From assembly GCA_041179425.1 (NCBI GenBank), contig JBEGTL010000001.1, positions 1 to 62,544 on the forward strand: DNA of 62,544 nt. Reading direction: 5' to 3'. Origin of the DNA: DASUME01 sp041179425. GTDB taxonomy: Bacteria; Myxococcota_A; Polyangia; Polyangiales; DASUME01. The notes beneath the pieces are model-generated. The model did no database searches and was not told the origin of the DNA. It worked only from the letters and a program-made list of their open reading frames with translations. The translations under genes were made by a program, and so were the position numbers. Within the stretch, counting starts at the first letter, position 1; the number at the start of each line of letters is the position of its first letter. Shown here piece by piece: positions 8,465 to 16,359 of the stretch.

Positions 8465-10240
8465 TCACGGTCGACCTGCCGCAAGCGTCTCGACGAGCAG
8501 GGGAAACAGCGCGTCGTGCGACATCGCGGGCGCGCGCGCAGCCTCGAGCCACAGACCAGGCACAAAGCCGCGCGCGAGGGCGGTCTGCAGACGCTGTGGG
8601 TCGCGGGACAACAAGTGAACCGGACTGTCGAAGCTCTGGTCGCTGCGCGAGAGGACCGGCGGCTGGTGATCGCCGATCAGGATCACGACGGCGTCGTCAG
8701 CGCGACGCGCTAGGTACGCGGCGATCACCTTCAGGTCGTAGTGCACGGTCGCCTGGTAGCCGTCGCGCAGCGTCTGGTCGAAGTGCTCGAAGTCGACGAA
8801 GCGGCGCTCAGCCTTGTGATCGTAGCGGGCCAGCCTCGTGAGCACGGTGCCTGCTCCGCTGCCGTGCTCCTGGCGAGCTTCGTCGTGGGCAGCGACGTAG
8901 CTGGGATCGTCGTAGAGCGGCGGGACCACGGCCCACGGCGCGTGGGAGGTCACCATGTGAAAGTCGAGGAACACAGGCTGCTTGCGCGCCCGCGCCGGCA
9001 ACAGCACGCGCTGCTCCGCGATCGCGAGGCTGTACTGGTCAGGCACGATGCCCCAGCCCATGGGCCGCCCGCGGTACGCGAGCCCATCGTGCGTGAGCAG
9101 CTCCGAGAAGCCGTAGCGGTTGACCACGTACGCGCCCGGTCGGTTGCGATCGGCCGGCGCCAGCAAGGTGGTGTAGTAGCCCCGTTGACGCAGGAAACCC
9201 ACGAGCGAGGGAGGCGAGGGACGGAGCGCGATCAGGTGCTGAAACACCGACTCGTAGCGGATCGGCAGGCCCATCAGCATGGTGCCCTCGGCGATCCACG
9301 AGCGGCCGCCGCTCACCGTGGACGTGCTGAACGCGCTTGCCGCGTGCCAGCCCGTGCGCGCGAGCTCGTGGGTGAGCGTGCTCAAGAGAGCGCGGTGCGT
9401 GTCGCGCGTGCCCGGGTCGACGGACAACAATCGTCCGTAGCTCTCCACGATGAACAACAACACGTCGGGCTTGTCGTGCAAGGTCAGCGCCGCGAAGCGG
9501 GCGTGCGGCGAGCTGTGGCTGTCGCTCTGCACGCGCTCGTAGACGTCGCGCGACGCGTGCAGGTTCGCGATCAGCAGGGGGGTCAGCCAGCCGACGCGAG
9601 GGGCAGCTGCCGAGCTTCTCGGCAGGGCAGACAGACCGAGCGCAACCGACCAGAACAGCGCCGCCAGCACGGCGGTGTGTCTGCGGCGAGCGGGCGCGAC
9701 CAGCTGGCTCGCCTGCCGCAGCAAGCGGCGCACGAGACGTGCCGTCAACCAGGCCAAGCCAGCCACGCCGAGCAGCACGGCTAGCGTCGTCGGGCTGATC
9801 AGGTCGCCGATCAGCACGCCCAGGTGTTTGGCCATGAACCACTGGTCGTAGAGCAGCGGCTCTTCGCGCATGAGCAGCCAACAGATCCACTGGTCGAGGC
9901 GCAGCGCGAGCAGCAGGAAAGCCAGCAGCCAGAGCGTGCGCCGCAACAGCACCCGCGCGCGCGACCTAGGGGGAGCCACGAAGAACGTTGCCACGAGGCC
10001 GGCGAGCGTGAGCAAGAGCGGCAGCTCGAGGGAGAGACGGAGGGCGGACAAGTCGGGTGCCGCCGCCACGAACGCGCGTGGCAGCTCGAACAGCAGGCAC
10101 AACATCAGCAGTGACAGCCAGGGCGTGAGTACACGCGCCGCGCCCCGCGCCTGCTCGACCAGGCGTGCGCCAAACAGCCGCACCCGAGTGGCAAGTGCCG
10201 GCTGCTCGGCGTTCTGGTCTGGACCTGGCGAGGAGGGCAC
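8465..10240 (-). CDS. Membrane sulfatase/LTA-synthase-like (alkaline phosphatase superfamily)
   Basis: The 591 residues have an N-terminal half with about five membrane helices (between residues 35 and 215) and a C-terminal extracytoplasmic catalytic domain starting at DKPDVLLFIVESYGRLL, the metal-binding and nucleophile region of LTA-synthase/sulfatase-like enzymes. The usual Thr nucleophile may be the T of AFSTSTVSGGRSW. Later motifs include VFLDFHMVTSHAPW and VVILIGDHQPP, matching the conserved metal-binding His and Asp-His. Such enzymes transfer phosphoglycerol or phosphoethanolamine to envelope polymers or hydrolyse sulfate esters. The substrate is not deducible. Divergent from the RibD-like operon. 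Confidence 0.8.
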   Translation of the reverse strand: MPSSPGPDQNAEQPALATRVRLFGARLVEQARGAARVLTPWLSLLMLCLLFELPRAFVAAAPDLSALRLSLELPLLLTLAGLVATFFVAPPRSRARVLLRRTLWLLAFLLLALRLDQWICWLLMREEPLLYDQWFMAKHLGVLIGDLISPTTLAVLLGVAGLAWLTARLVRRLLRQASQLVAPARRRHTAVLAALFWSVALGLSALPRSSAAAPRVGWLTPLLIANLHASRDVYERVQSDSHSSPHARFAALTLHDKPDVLLFIVESYGRLLSVDPGTRDTHRALLSTLTHELARTGWHAASAFSTSTVSGGRSWIAEGTMLMGLPIRYESVFQHLIALRPSPPSLVGFLRQRGYYTTLLAPADRNRPGAYVVNRYGFSELLTHDGLAYRGRPMGWGIVPDQYSLAIAEQRVLLPARARKQPVFLDFHMVTSHAPWAVVPPLYDDPSYVAAHDEARQEHGSGAGTVLTRLARYDHKAERRFVDFEHFDQTLRDGYQATVHYDLKVIAAYLARRADDAVVILIGDHQPPVLSRSDQSFDSPVHLLSRDPQRLQTALARGFVPGLWLEAARAPAMSHDALFPLLVETLAAGRP

Positions 10241-10345
10241 GCAATACCTTACTCACGCGCCTGTGCGCGCGCCTGAGGTTGTTGTCGTTGTTGTTTCGCC
10301 GGCGCGGGCGCCCCCGCTGCCAGGCGCGAGCGAAGAGAGGCTCAC

Positions 10346-11263
10346 GTGCGCGAGGCTTACGGTCACGAGGTGCCATCTCCCGCAGCAGGGCGCGACGCGT
10401 TGGGGCCGACCCAAGCCGAGGCGTGGGAGGTGTTGCTCAGCCTGGCGGCGCGCGCCAAGCGCGGCGAGCCGCTACTCGCGCGCAGCACCTTTTGCGACGG
10501 GCAGGTCGCCCTCGATCCGCAGGCGCCCAGCATGGTGAGCGCACCGTCCGGAGAGGCGCGCACACTGCTCGAGCTGATGGTGCCCCTGGTGGTCGGACCG
10601 CGTGCGACGTCGCTCGTGGTGGGTCACCTGGGACAGAGCCTCGATGGTCGCGTGGCCACGCCTACGGGGGCATCCAAGTTCATCACCGGGCACGAGGACA
10701 TCGTGCACACACACCGGCTGCGCGCACTGTTCGATGCCGTGGTGGTCGGCGTGCGCACCGTCCAGCTCGACGACCCTCAGCTCACCACGCGACACGTCTC
10801 GGGCGAGCACCCCACGCGTGTCGTGCTCGACCCGCGCGGCAAGCTGCGCGACGGCTTCAAGATCTTGCACGACGGCGAGGCGCCCACGCTGATCGTCACG
10901 TCGCTCGCGACCACGCCCACGCCTCGGCGCAGAGGGCACGTGGAGTGGGTGGGCCTCGCCACGGTCGACGACCGCTTTCTGCTGGGGCCGCTGTGTGGGT
11001 TGCTCGCCGCGCGGGGTCTCTCGCGGATCTTCGTCGAAGGTGGGGGCGTCACCGTGTCGCGCTTTCTTGCGGCGCGTGCGCTCGACCGGCTGCACGTGAC
11101 GGTGGCGCCGCTGATCCTCGGCTCGGGCGCGCCCGCGTTCAAGCTGCCCGACATCGACCAGCTCGACCAAGCGGTGGGCCTCCGCTGCCGACACTTCGCG
11201 CTCGGCAACGACGTGCTGTTCGACTGCGAGCTCACCCCGCTCGCAAGGGCAGAGGCCGAATGA
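10346..11263 (+). CDS. RibD C-terminal-type NADPH-dependent reductase
   Basis: GTG 10346 follows GAGAGG at 10334-10339. After ~90 residues of helical, unassigned sequence, the protein has the RibD reductase/DHFR fold: SLVVGHLGQSLDGRVATPTG (substrate and nucleotide loop), HRLRALFDAVVVGVRTVQLDDP, PTRVVLDPRGKLRDG and IFVEGGGVTVSRFLA, all conserved in 5-amino-6-(5-phosphoribosylamino)uracil reductases. There is no RibD deaminase domain. It overlaps the glycosyltransferase start by four bases (ATGA). Together with the PTPS-like and MDR genes just downstream on the other strand, it suggests a pathway starting from a pterin, pyrimidine or other GTP-derived intermediate rather than riboflavin itself. 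Confidence 0.85.
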   Translation: MREAYGHEVPSPAAGRDALGPTQAEAWEVLLSLAARAKRGEPLLARSTFCDGQVALDPQAPSMVSAPSGEARTLLELMVPLVVGPRATSLVVGHLGQSLDGRVATPTGASKFITGHEDIVHTHRLRALFDAVVVGVRTVQLDDPQLTTRHVSGEHPTRVVLDPRGKLRDGFKILHDGEAPTLIVTSLATTPTPRRRGHVEWVGLATVDDRFLLGPLCGLLAARGLSRIFVEGGGVTVSRFLAARALDRLHVTVAPLILGSGAPAFKLPDIDQLDQAVGLRCRHFALGNDVLFDCELTPLARAEAE

Positions 11264-12297
11264 GTGCGCGTCCGGTTCTGTTCATCGTGCCCGCGCCCGA
11301 TGCGCCCCCGAGCGGCGGCAACCGCTACAACGACGGGCTGATCGCGGCGCTCGGCGCCGACGCGGTGCGCGCTGAGCCGGCACAGGTGACGCGCGAGTTA
11401 CTCGCTTCGTGTTCGTCGGTGTGGGTCGACAGCTTGTACCTCGACCCGCTGGCGGCGCTGCGCGCAGAGACGCCCGGCGGTCTCCCGCTCTGCCTGCTCG
11501 CCCACTCGTTGCCCTCGCTGTTGCACGCGGCGGCGGGGCACGACGCGACCGTGCTGCGCGCACGAGAACGCGAGCAGCTCGCCCTGTTCGACGGTGCGCT
11601 CGCCCCCAGCCGCACCATGCACACCTGGCTCCGCGAGCGCGGCGCGACGTTCCCGGTGTGGGTGGCCGAGCCAGCCAGCGAGCGCGCCCTGATCACGCGC
11701 ACGACGGACGGCGTGCTGCGCGCGGTGGTGGTCGCCAACATCATCGCCAACAAGGGTGTTCTGCCGCTGCTGCAGGCGCTGCGTTGGCAGCTCGAGGTGC
11801 GCGCGCCACAAGTCCCGCCTGCGCTCCGTGTGCACGTGGTCGGCCGCCGAGAGACCGACCCGGCGTACACCCGTGCCTGCCAACACGAGCTCTCTGCGAG
11901 CAGCGCGCTCGCAGCTTGTGTGCAGCTGGTGGGCACGGCCTCGTACGAGTCGTTGCTGGGTGAGCTCGGCGCTGCGCACGTGCTGCTCTCTGCGTCGCGC
12001 GTCGAGTCGTACGGCATGGCCATCGCCGACGCGCGCGCCGCAGGCTGCGTGGTGATCGCGCGTCGCGCTGGGCACGTCGAGCACCTGGTCTCGGCGCAAG
12101 CCGGTGGCGAGCTGGTCGACGACGACGACGCGCTCGTCGCGCGCCTGCTCAGGCTGGTCGACGATCGGTCGTTGTTGCAGTCGCGCCTCGCGCAGGCGGC
12201 CCAGCACAGGTTGCCGGTGCGCGGCTGGGACGACGTCGCGCGCGAGCTGCGTGTCGCCCTCGCTGTTGACTTCGCGGCGCTCGTGTCCAAGCCCTGA
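11260..12297 (+). CDS. GT4-like glycosyltransferase
   Basis: The ATG is embedded in the preceding stop (ATGA), implying translational coupling. The 345-residue protein has a GT-B layout: N-terminal FIVPAPDAPPSGGNRYNDGL (a Gly-rich acceptor loop as in GT4 enzymes), a central AVVVANIIANKGVLPLLQAL strand-helix starting the donor domain, VHVVGRRETDPAY, and the nucleotide-sugar region SASRVESYGMAIADARAAGC (E-x7-D in place of the usual E-x7-E). Cytosolic or membrane-associated sugar transfer onto the product of the neighbouring RibD/PTPS/MDR enzymes is inferred from context. Donor and acceptor are unknown. Confidence 0.8.
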   Translation: MSARPVLFIVPAPDAPPSGGNRYNDGLIAALGADAVRAEPAQVTRELLASCSSVWVDSLYLDPLAALRAETPGGLPLCLLAHSLPSLLHAAAGHDATVLRAREREQLALFDGALAPSRTMHTWLRERGATFPVWVAEPASERALITRTTDGVLRAVVVANIIANKGVLPLLQALRWQLEVRAPQVPPALRVHVVGRRETDPAYTRACQHELSASSALAACVQLVGTASYESLLGELGAAHVLLSASRVESYGMAIADARAAGCVVIARRAGHVEHLVSAQAGGELVDDDDALVARLLRLVDDRSLLQSRLAQAAQHRLPVRGWDDVARELRVALAVDFAALVSKP

Positions 12298-12319
12298 CGG
12301 CGCGTCTGTCAGGGCTTGG
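12287..12319. terminator. Perfect 12-bp bidirectional terminator stem between convergent operons
   Basis: CCAAGCCCTGAC at 12287-12298 pairs perfectly with GTCAGGGCTTGG at 12308-12319 around a 9-nt loop. The stem contains the last codons of both convergent genes, which therefore both end in -KP before TGA. Strong stem, no long T tract; its position makes shared termination very likely. Confidence 0.75.
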
Positions 12320-13049
12320 TCTGGGCCGCAAACGCCCACCAAAACGAGCGGCCGAACGACCACAGTAAGATCGCCGTGCCGAGCGCGGCCAGCCCCACGC
12401 AGAGTGCAGCCGGGACCACCAGGGCGACGGTCAGGCAGCCCAGCGAGGCCGCAAACGCGTAGCGACCCAGGCGCGTGCGCGGTGCCTCGCCGCGCGAGGG
12501 GAACAGCGTGGTGGCCAGGGAGTACGCGTAACGAAGCAGGCCGCCCGTGAGGACCCAAGCGCCGTGCCCGGCGAGCGCGTGCAGACTACAGACAGTCAGG
12601 ACCAGGTAGGCGTCGCTCTCCATATCGAAGTGTGCGCCCTGCGCTGAGCTCGCGTGCAGGCTGCGCGCGAGCACCCCATCGAGCCCGTCGAGCGCAAAGA
12701 TGAGCAGCACCGTCAGTGCGGCGACGTGCGGGGTACACCACGGCTGTTGGCTGCACAAAGCGAGCAGACCCGTCAGCATCACGCGCAGCGCGGTGACCGC
12801 ATTGGGCAGCGTGTTGTGACGCGAGCCAAACGACTGCATGCCGCGCACGAGCAAGGCCAGCGCGACCGGGCCCAACAGGGCCAGTGGAGCCAGCGTCGCG
12901 AAGTACAGAGAAACCAGCGCGGAGGTCGGCAGCAGCAGTGCCGTCACCAGCGAGGTCCGCCGCTGCGCAAGCGCGAGTCCGGGCAACGAGGCGTCGCCCT
13001 CCCGTGCACGCGCAGCTGGCTGCACGCCGTCGACGCCAGGTGCGATCAC
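12309..13049 (-). CDS. CDP-alcohol phosphatidyltransferase family protein
   Basis: The family signature D-x2-D-G-x2-A-R-x8-G-x3-D-x3-D is present as DGLDGVLARSLHASSAQGAHFDMESD (split over two adjoining helices). The 246 residues carry about six hydrophobic helices. Members transfer a phosphoalcohol from CDP to an alcohol, or in archaeal and bacterial variants attach inositol or similar headgroups. The start overlaps the PTPS-like stop by four bases (ATGA), making it the third gene of the MDR-PTPS operon. A membrane-linking or headgroup step of the same pathway is inferred; ordinary phospholipid synthesis is the alternative. Confidence 0.85.
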   Translation of the reverse strand: MIAPGVDGVQPAARAREGDASLPGLALAQRRTSLVTALLLPTSALVSLYFATLAPLALLGPVALALLVRGMQSFGSRHNTLPNAVTALRVMLTGLLALCSQQPWCTPHVAALTVLLIFALDGLDGVLARSLHASSAQGAHFDMESDAYLVLTVCSLHALAGHGAWVLTGGLLRYAYSLATTLFPSRGEAPRTRLGRYAFAASLGCLTVALVVPAALCVGLAALGTAILLWSFGRSFWWAFAAQTKP

Positions 13050-13447
13050 GACGCCAACAGCGCGGACTCGTACGCCGCGAACGCAACGTGAGACTCGCGC
13101 AGCGAGACGCGCAGGTGGGTGAGGCCCTCGTGGCCCGCGCCTAGCTCGACGCGCCGCTCGGCGACCCGATCGAACACGTACTTGCAGAGCACCTCGGTGG
13201 TGGTGTTGACGCCGGCGAGCGCGGGCAGCTGGTCGAGGTCTTGATAGCGCAGCGGCTCGAGCACGCTGGCCAGCAGGCTGGTGGCGCGTCCGATGTCGAC
13301 GACCACGCCGTGCGGGTCGAGGTCGGGACGCTTGAGCTCGAGATCGATGACGTAGGTAGCGCCGTGCAGGCGCTGGGCCGGGCCGAACAGCGCGCCGCGC
13401 AGGCTGTGGGCGATCATGACGTGGTCGCGAACGGAGACGCTGAACAT
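13046..13447 (-). CDS. 6-pyruvoyl-tetrahydropterin synthase/QueD-like protein with altered active site
   Basis: ATG 13447 gives a 133-residue protein of normal PTPS/QueD size. It keeps the first zinc-type His (MIAHSLRG), the T-E motif (GVNTTTEVLCKYVFD) and the C-terminal ESHVAFAAYE, where the Glu anchors the pterin and the His belongs to the catalytic relay. The usual C-x3-H-G-H-x-Y segment reads GPAQRLHGATY: the catalytic Cys is absent and the second His of H-x-H is Ala. The reaction therefore probably differs from PTPS or CPH4 synthase. It sits 10 bp after the MDR gene and overlaps the CDP-alcohol transferase gene. Confidence 0.8.
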   Translation of the reverse strand: MFSVSVRDHVMIAHSLRGALFGPAQRLHGATYVIDLELKRPDLDPHGVVVDIGRATSLLASVLEPLRYQDLDQLPALAGVNTTTEVLCKYVFDRVAERRVELGAGHEGLTHLRVSLRESHVAFAAYESALLAS

Positions 13448-13457
13448 GGCGAGAGCC

Positions 13458-14435
13458 TCAGGGCAAAGGGTAAGACAGGCGGGCGCACAGCTCGCCCGAG
13501 TCGGGCTGAAAGATGGCACGCAGGCGCTCGGGTGCGGACGCGAACGGCGTGTCGGAGCTGATCAGCGCGTCGAGCAGCGGATCGGCCAGCAGGCGGAGCG
13601 CAGTGGCGAGCCGCCGGCGGTGCGTCCAGCGGGCGGCATGCGAGACAGGCACGCGACCCACCTGCGAGGAACGGAGGGTGAGCCGCTTGGCGTGAAAGGC
13701 CGCGCCGAGGGCGAGCGGGACCAGCTGCTCGCCGTACCAGCTGAGCTCGAGCACGCGCGCCTCGACGGCCGCGAGCTCGAGGGCACGTGCGAGACCTGGG
13801 GGCGCACCGCTCGCATGGACCACGAGGTCGTTGTCGTCGGGGGCCTGGTCGTCCTGGACGAAGCGGGCGCCGAGTCGTTCGACGATGTTTGCGCGGCGGG
13901 GGTCGAGATCGAGCACGCAGACCTCGGTGCCGGGGTGCCGCGCCGCGAGGTACGCGACCAGACAGCCCACGACGCCTGCGCCGACGATACACACGCGATC
14001 GCCGGCCGCGAGCTCGGCATCCCACACGGCGTTGAGCGCGGTCTCCATGTTGGCGGCCAGCACCGCACGCGCGGCGGGCACCCCGGCGGGCAGCGGCAAG
14101 ACGCTGTCGTGCGGAACCACGAAGCGTGTCTGGTGCGGGTACAAGCAGAACACGTCACGCCCCAGCAGCGTGGCGGGGCCTGCCTCCACGGTGCCCACGC
14201 TCGCGTAGCCGTACTTGAGTGGGTAGGGGAACACGCCGTCCTGAAACGGCGCGCGCATACGTTGGTACTCGCTGCGCGGGACGCGGCCCTCGAACACCAG
14301 CCGCTCGGTGCCGCGACTGATGGCCGAAAATTGAGCGCGCACGCACACCTGCTCGGCGCTGGGGACGGGCACCGACTCGGCGCGCAGCTCGGCGCGCTCG
14401 GGGCCCGTGATCCACAGTGCAAGCGCGTCGGCCAT
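13458..14435 (-). CDS. MDR-family (zinc-type) dehydrogenase of the pterin-like cluster
   Basis: ATG 14435 (MADALALWITG) gives a 325-residue medium-chain dehydrogenase/reductase. A GroES-like N-terminal domain includes SRGTERLVFEGRVP and LKYGYASVGTVEAG. A Rossmann domain has GDRVCIVGAGVVGCLVAYLA and the acidic end of beta-2 at VCVLDLD. The canonical G-H-E zinc motif is replaced by G-Y-A, so catalytic zinc may be bound differently or be absent. The frame to 14579 only adds non-conserved sequence. First gene of an operon with the PTPS-like and CDP-alcohol transferase genes, convergent to the RibD/glycosyltransferase operon. Substrate unknown. Confidence 0.8.
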   Translation of the reverse strand: MADALALWITGPERAELRAESVPVPSAEQVCVRAQFSAISRGTERLVFEGRVPRSEYQRMRAPFQDGVFPYPLKYGYASVGTVEAGPATLLGRDVFCLYPHQTRFVVPHDSVLPLPAGVPAARAVLAANMETALNAVWDAELAAGDRVCIVGAGVVGCLVAYLAARHPGTEVCVLDLDPRRANIVERLGARFVQDDQAPDDNDLVVHASGAPPGLARALELAAVEARVLELSWYGEQLVPLALGAAFHAKRLTLRSSQVGRVPVSHAARWTHRRRLATALRLLADPLLDALISSDTPFASAPERLRAIFQPDSGELCARLSYPLP

Positions 14436-14520
14436 GGTCCGAGTGTGCGTTGCAGAGCGCAGGGCGCAAACGCGGGCGGCGCGGGCACCTGTGGGGCGAA
14501 GCTGATACCGTGGACGACGC

Positions 14521-14781
14521 ATGGATCGCGCCCAGCCCAACAACCCGCTGCACGGCGTCACGCTGGAAGAGATCGTCACCCGGCTGGTCGAGCACTACGG
14601 CTGGGACGAGCTGGCCGACCGGGTGCCCATCCACTGCTTTCAAAACGAGCCCAGTGTCCGCTCGAGCCTCAAGTTCTTGCGCCGGATGCCCTGGGCGCGC
14701 AGCAAGGTCGAGGCCCTCTACATCGGCACCAGGTTCGCGCCCCCCGGCGTGGTTCGCGCGGCCAAGCCGAGCGAGCCCTAG
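14521..14781 (+). CDS. VF530-like (DUF2132) small DNA-binding protein
   Basis: The 86-residue product begins NNPLHGVTLEEIVTRLVEHYGW and continues IHCFQNEPSVRSSLKFLRRMPWARSKVE, the full signature of the VF530/DUF2132 family, whose structure is a small helical double-stranded-DNA-binding fold. Full length and closely followed (3 bp) by the YcgN-type gene, so the two are probably co-transcribed. Physiological role of the family is not established. Confidence 0.9.
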   Translation: MDRAQPNNPLHGVTLEEIVTRLVEHYGWDELADRVPIHCFQNEPSVRSSLKFLRRMPWARSKVEALYIGTRFAPPGVVRAAKPSEP

Positions 14782-14784
14782 GCT

Positions 14785-15225
14785 GTGACCGCGCCCTTCT
14801 GGCAGACCAAGACACTCGCCGAGATGTCGTCGGCCGAGTGGGAGTCGTTGTGCGATGGCTGCGGCAAGTGCTGCTTGCACAAGCTCGAGGACGAAGACAC
14901 CGGCCGCATCCACCTCACCGTGGTCGCCTGCCGCCTGCTCGATCTGTCCACGTGCCGCTGCAGCCACTACCAGAAGCGACGACGCTTCGTGCCCGAGTGC
15001 GTGCAGATCGCGCCCGAGACCGTGGCCTCGCTCACCTTGCCCAGCAGCTGTGCCTATCGCGCCCTCGCCGAGGGGAGGGGGCTCGCGAGCTGGCATCCGC
15101 TGGTGAGCGGATCGCGCGAGTCCGTGCACGCCGCGGGCGTCTCGGTGCGCGCGTGGGCCGTCTCGGCGTCCCAGGTCGATGAGGACGACCTCGAGGACTA
15201 CGTGATCGCCGAAGAGTCGGACTGA
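14785..15225 (+). CDS. YcgN/UPF0260-family cysteine-cluster protein
   Basis: GTG 14785 starts a 146-residue protein of normal length with the family cysteine pattern: LCDGCGKCCLHKLEDEDTG, CRLLDLSTCRCSHYQKRRRF, VPECVQIAPE and LPSSCAYRALAEG. The Cys cluster probably binds iron-sulfur or zinc. The WHPLVSG-x-x-x-SVHxAG motif near the end is also conserved. Function is unknown. The pairing with the DUF2132 gene upstream suggests a small housekeeping operon. Confidence 0.9.
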   Translation: MTAPFWQTKTLAEMSSAEWESLCDGCGKCCLHKLEDEDTGRIHLTVVACRLLDLSTCRCSHYQKRRRFVPECVQIAPETVASLTLPSSCAYRALAEGRGLASWHPLVSGSRESVHAAGVSVRAWAVSASQVDEDDLEDYVIAEESD

Positions 15226-15261
15226 GCCGGGGTGCCGGGCGAAGACTGCTAACCTCCGGGC

Positions 15262-15456
15262 ATGCCCTGGAAAGTCTGCAGTATCTGCCGCAAGCCCATC
15301 GAGCTCGGCCAGGTGTACTACGCGTGCAGCGTGTCGACCTGCAACCGGGTCCGCACCGCGCTCTTTTTCTGCACCGTCGAGTGCTGGGAAGGGCACCTGC
15401 CCACCGCGCGCCACCGCGACGCGTGGGCCGAAGAGAAGCGCGCGCCCAAAGCCTGA
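15262..15456 (+). CDS. Small cysteine-motif (zinc-ribbon-like) protein
   Basis: The 64-residue protein MPWKVCSICRKPIELGQVYY has a C-x2-C knuckle, then YYACSVSTCNR and FFCTVECWEGHLPTARHRDAW, giving seven Cys (four paired as zinc-type knuckles) and two late His residues. It resembles a compact zinc-binding protein conserved in Deltaproteobacteria. No catalytic motif is visible. It is 36 bp downstream of the YcgN-like gene on the same strand and may be the last gene of that transcript. Confidence 0.65.
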   Translation: MPWKVCSICRKPIELGQVYYACSVSTCNRVRTALFFCTVECWEGHLPTARHRDAWAEEKRAPKA

Positions 15457-15659
15457 CGCGTGTTCTCGATTCGTTCACGCTCGAGCGCACCGTGCTGCGG
15501 AGCGTCAGCGCAGACGCACACGAACGCAGAGCAGGGAGCGGGCTCAGCACTGCAACACTACAGCGCAGACGTGAGCGTCCTCATCTTGGCGCCGCGCGTC
15601 ATCATACTTGGCGCGACTCGCCTATCGACAAGTTGAGGTCAGGCTGTCTACATGGGTGA

Positions 15660-16322
15660 GTGCAAGTTCGTCTCCCCCTCGTTACGGCTTTTCTTCTGCT
15701 CAGCGCCTCTTTGTCCCTCGCAGACGACTCGGGCGGCTGGACGGTCATCGACAAAGATCGCGGCATCACCGTCAGCAAGCGGGTCGCGCCGGGTTGCCCG
15801 CTGCCTTCGTTTCGTGGGCAGGGTCGCATCAAGGGCAACGTGCTCCAGCTGCTCTCGCTCATGCTCGATCTCAAAGCCGTCAACGCGTGGGCCTACGGGG
15901 TCGACAGCTCCAAGCCGATCAAACGTATCGACGAGCGCAGCCACCTCATCTACCTCACCTCTGACCTGCCCTGGCCCGTGCGCGATCGCGACATGGTCGT
16001 GCGCAGCGAGGTCGAGGTCATCAAGCCCGCGCAAGAGTTCCGCATCTCGCTGCACTGCGAGCCCAGTGCCCAGCCCGAAAAGAGTGGCCTCATCCGCGTC
16101 AAACAGTGCGAGAGCACGCTGACCCTGCGCAAGGTCGACGCCGAGACCACCGAGGTCGACTACGTGATGACGCTCGACCCGGCGGGCTACCTGCCGCGCT
16201 GGTCCACCGAGTGGGTCACCAAGGCGACGCCCATGAAGACGCTCATCGCGCTCGAGGAGCAGGCCGCAGCCAGCCAGGGCAAGTACACGGCAGCCGTTCG
16301 CTCCTGGTCGGCCGCGCTCTAG
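15660..16322 (+). CDS. Secreted START-domain lipid-binding-like protein
   Basis: GTG 15660 gives a signal peptide (MQVRLPLVTAFLLLSASLSL, cleavage near ADDS) and a ~195-residue START/Bet-v1-type domain: WTVIDKDRGITVSKRVAPG, then a YLTSDLPWPVRDRDMVVRSE segment typical of START proteins, and a closing long helix (STEWVTKATPMKTLIALEEQ). START domains enclose a hydrophobic ligand such as a lipid or sterol. Export suggests periplasmic lipid handling. It ends directly before the truncated DUF1588/1585 frame, so the C-terminus may also lie at a joint. Confidence 0.75.
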   Translation: MQVRLPLVTAFLLLSASLSLADDSGGWTVIDKDRGITVSKRVAPGCPLPSFRGQGRIKGNVLQLLSLMLDLKAVNAWAYGVDSSKPIKRIDERSHLIYLTSDLPWPVRDRDMVVRSEVEVIKPAQEFRISLHCEPSAQPEKSGLIRVKQCESTLTLRKVDAETTEVDYVMTLDPAGYLPRWSTEWVTKATPMKTLIALEEQAAASQGKYTAAVRSWSAAL

Positions 16323-16359
16323 CCCTGCGACCCAGAAGTCGTGCGAGACGCAGAACTTT

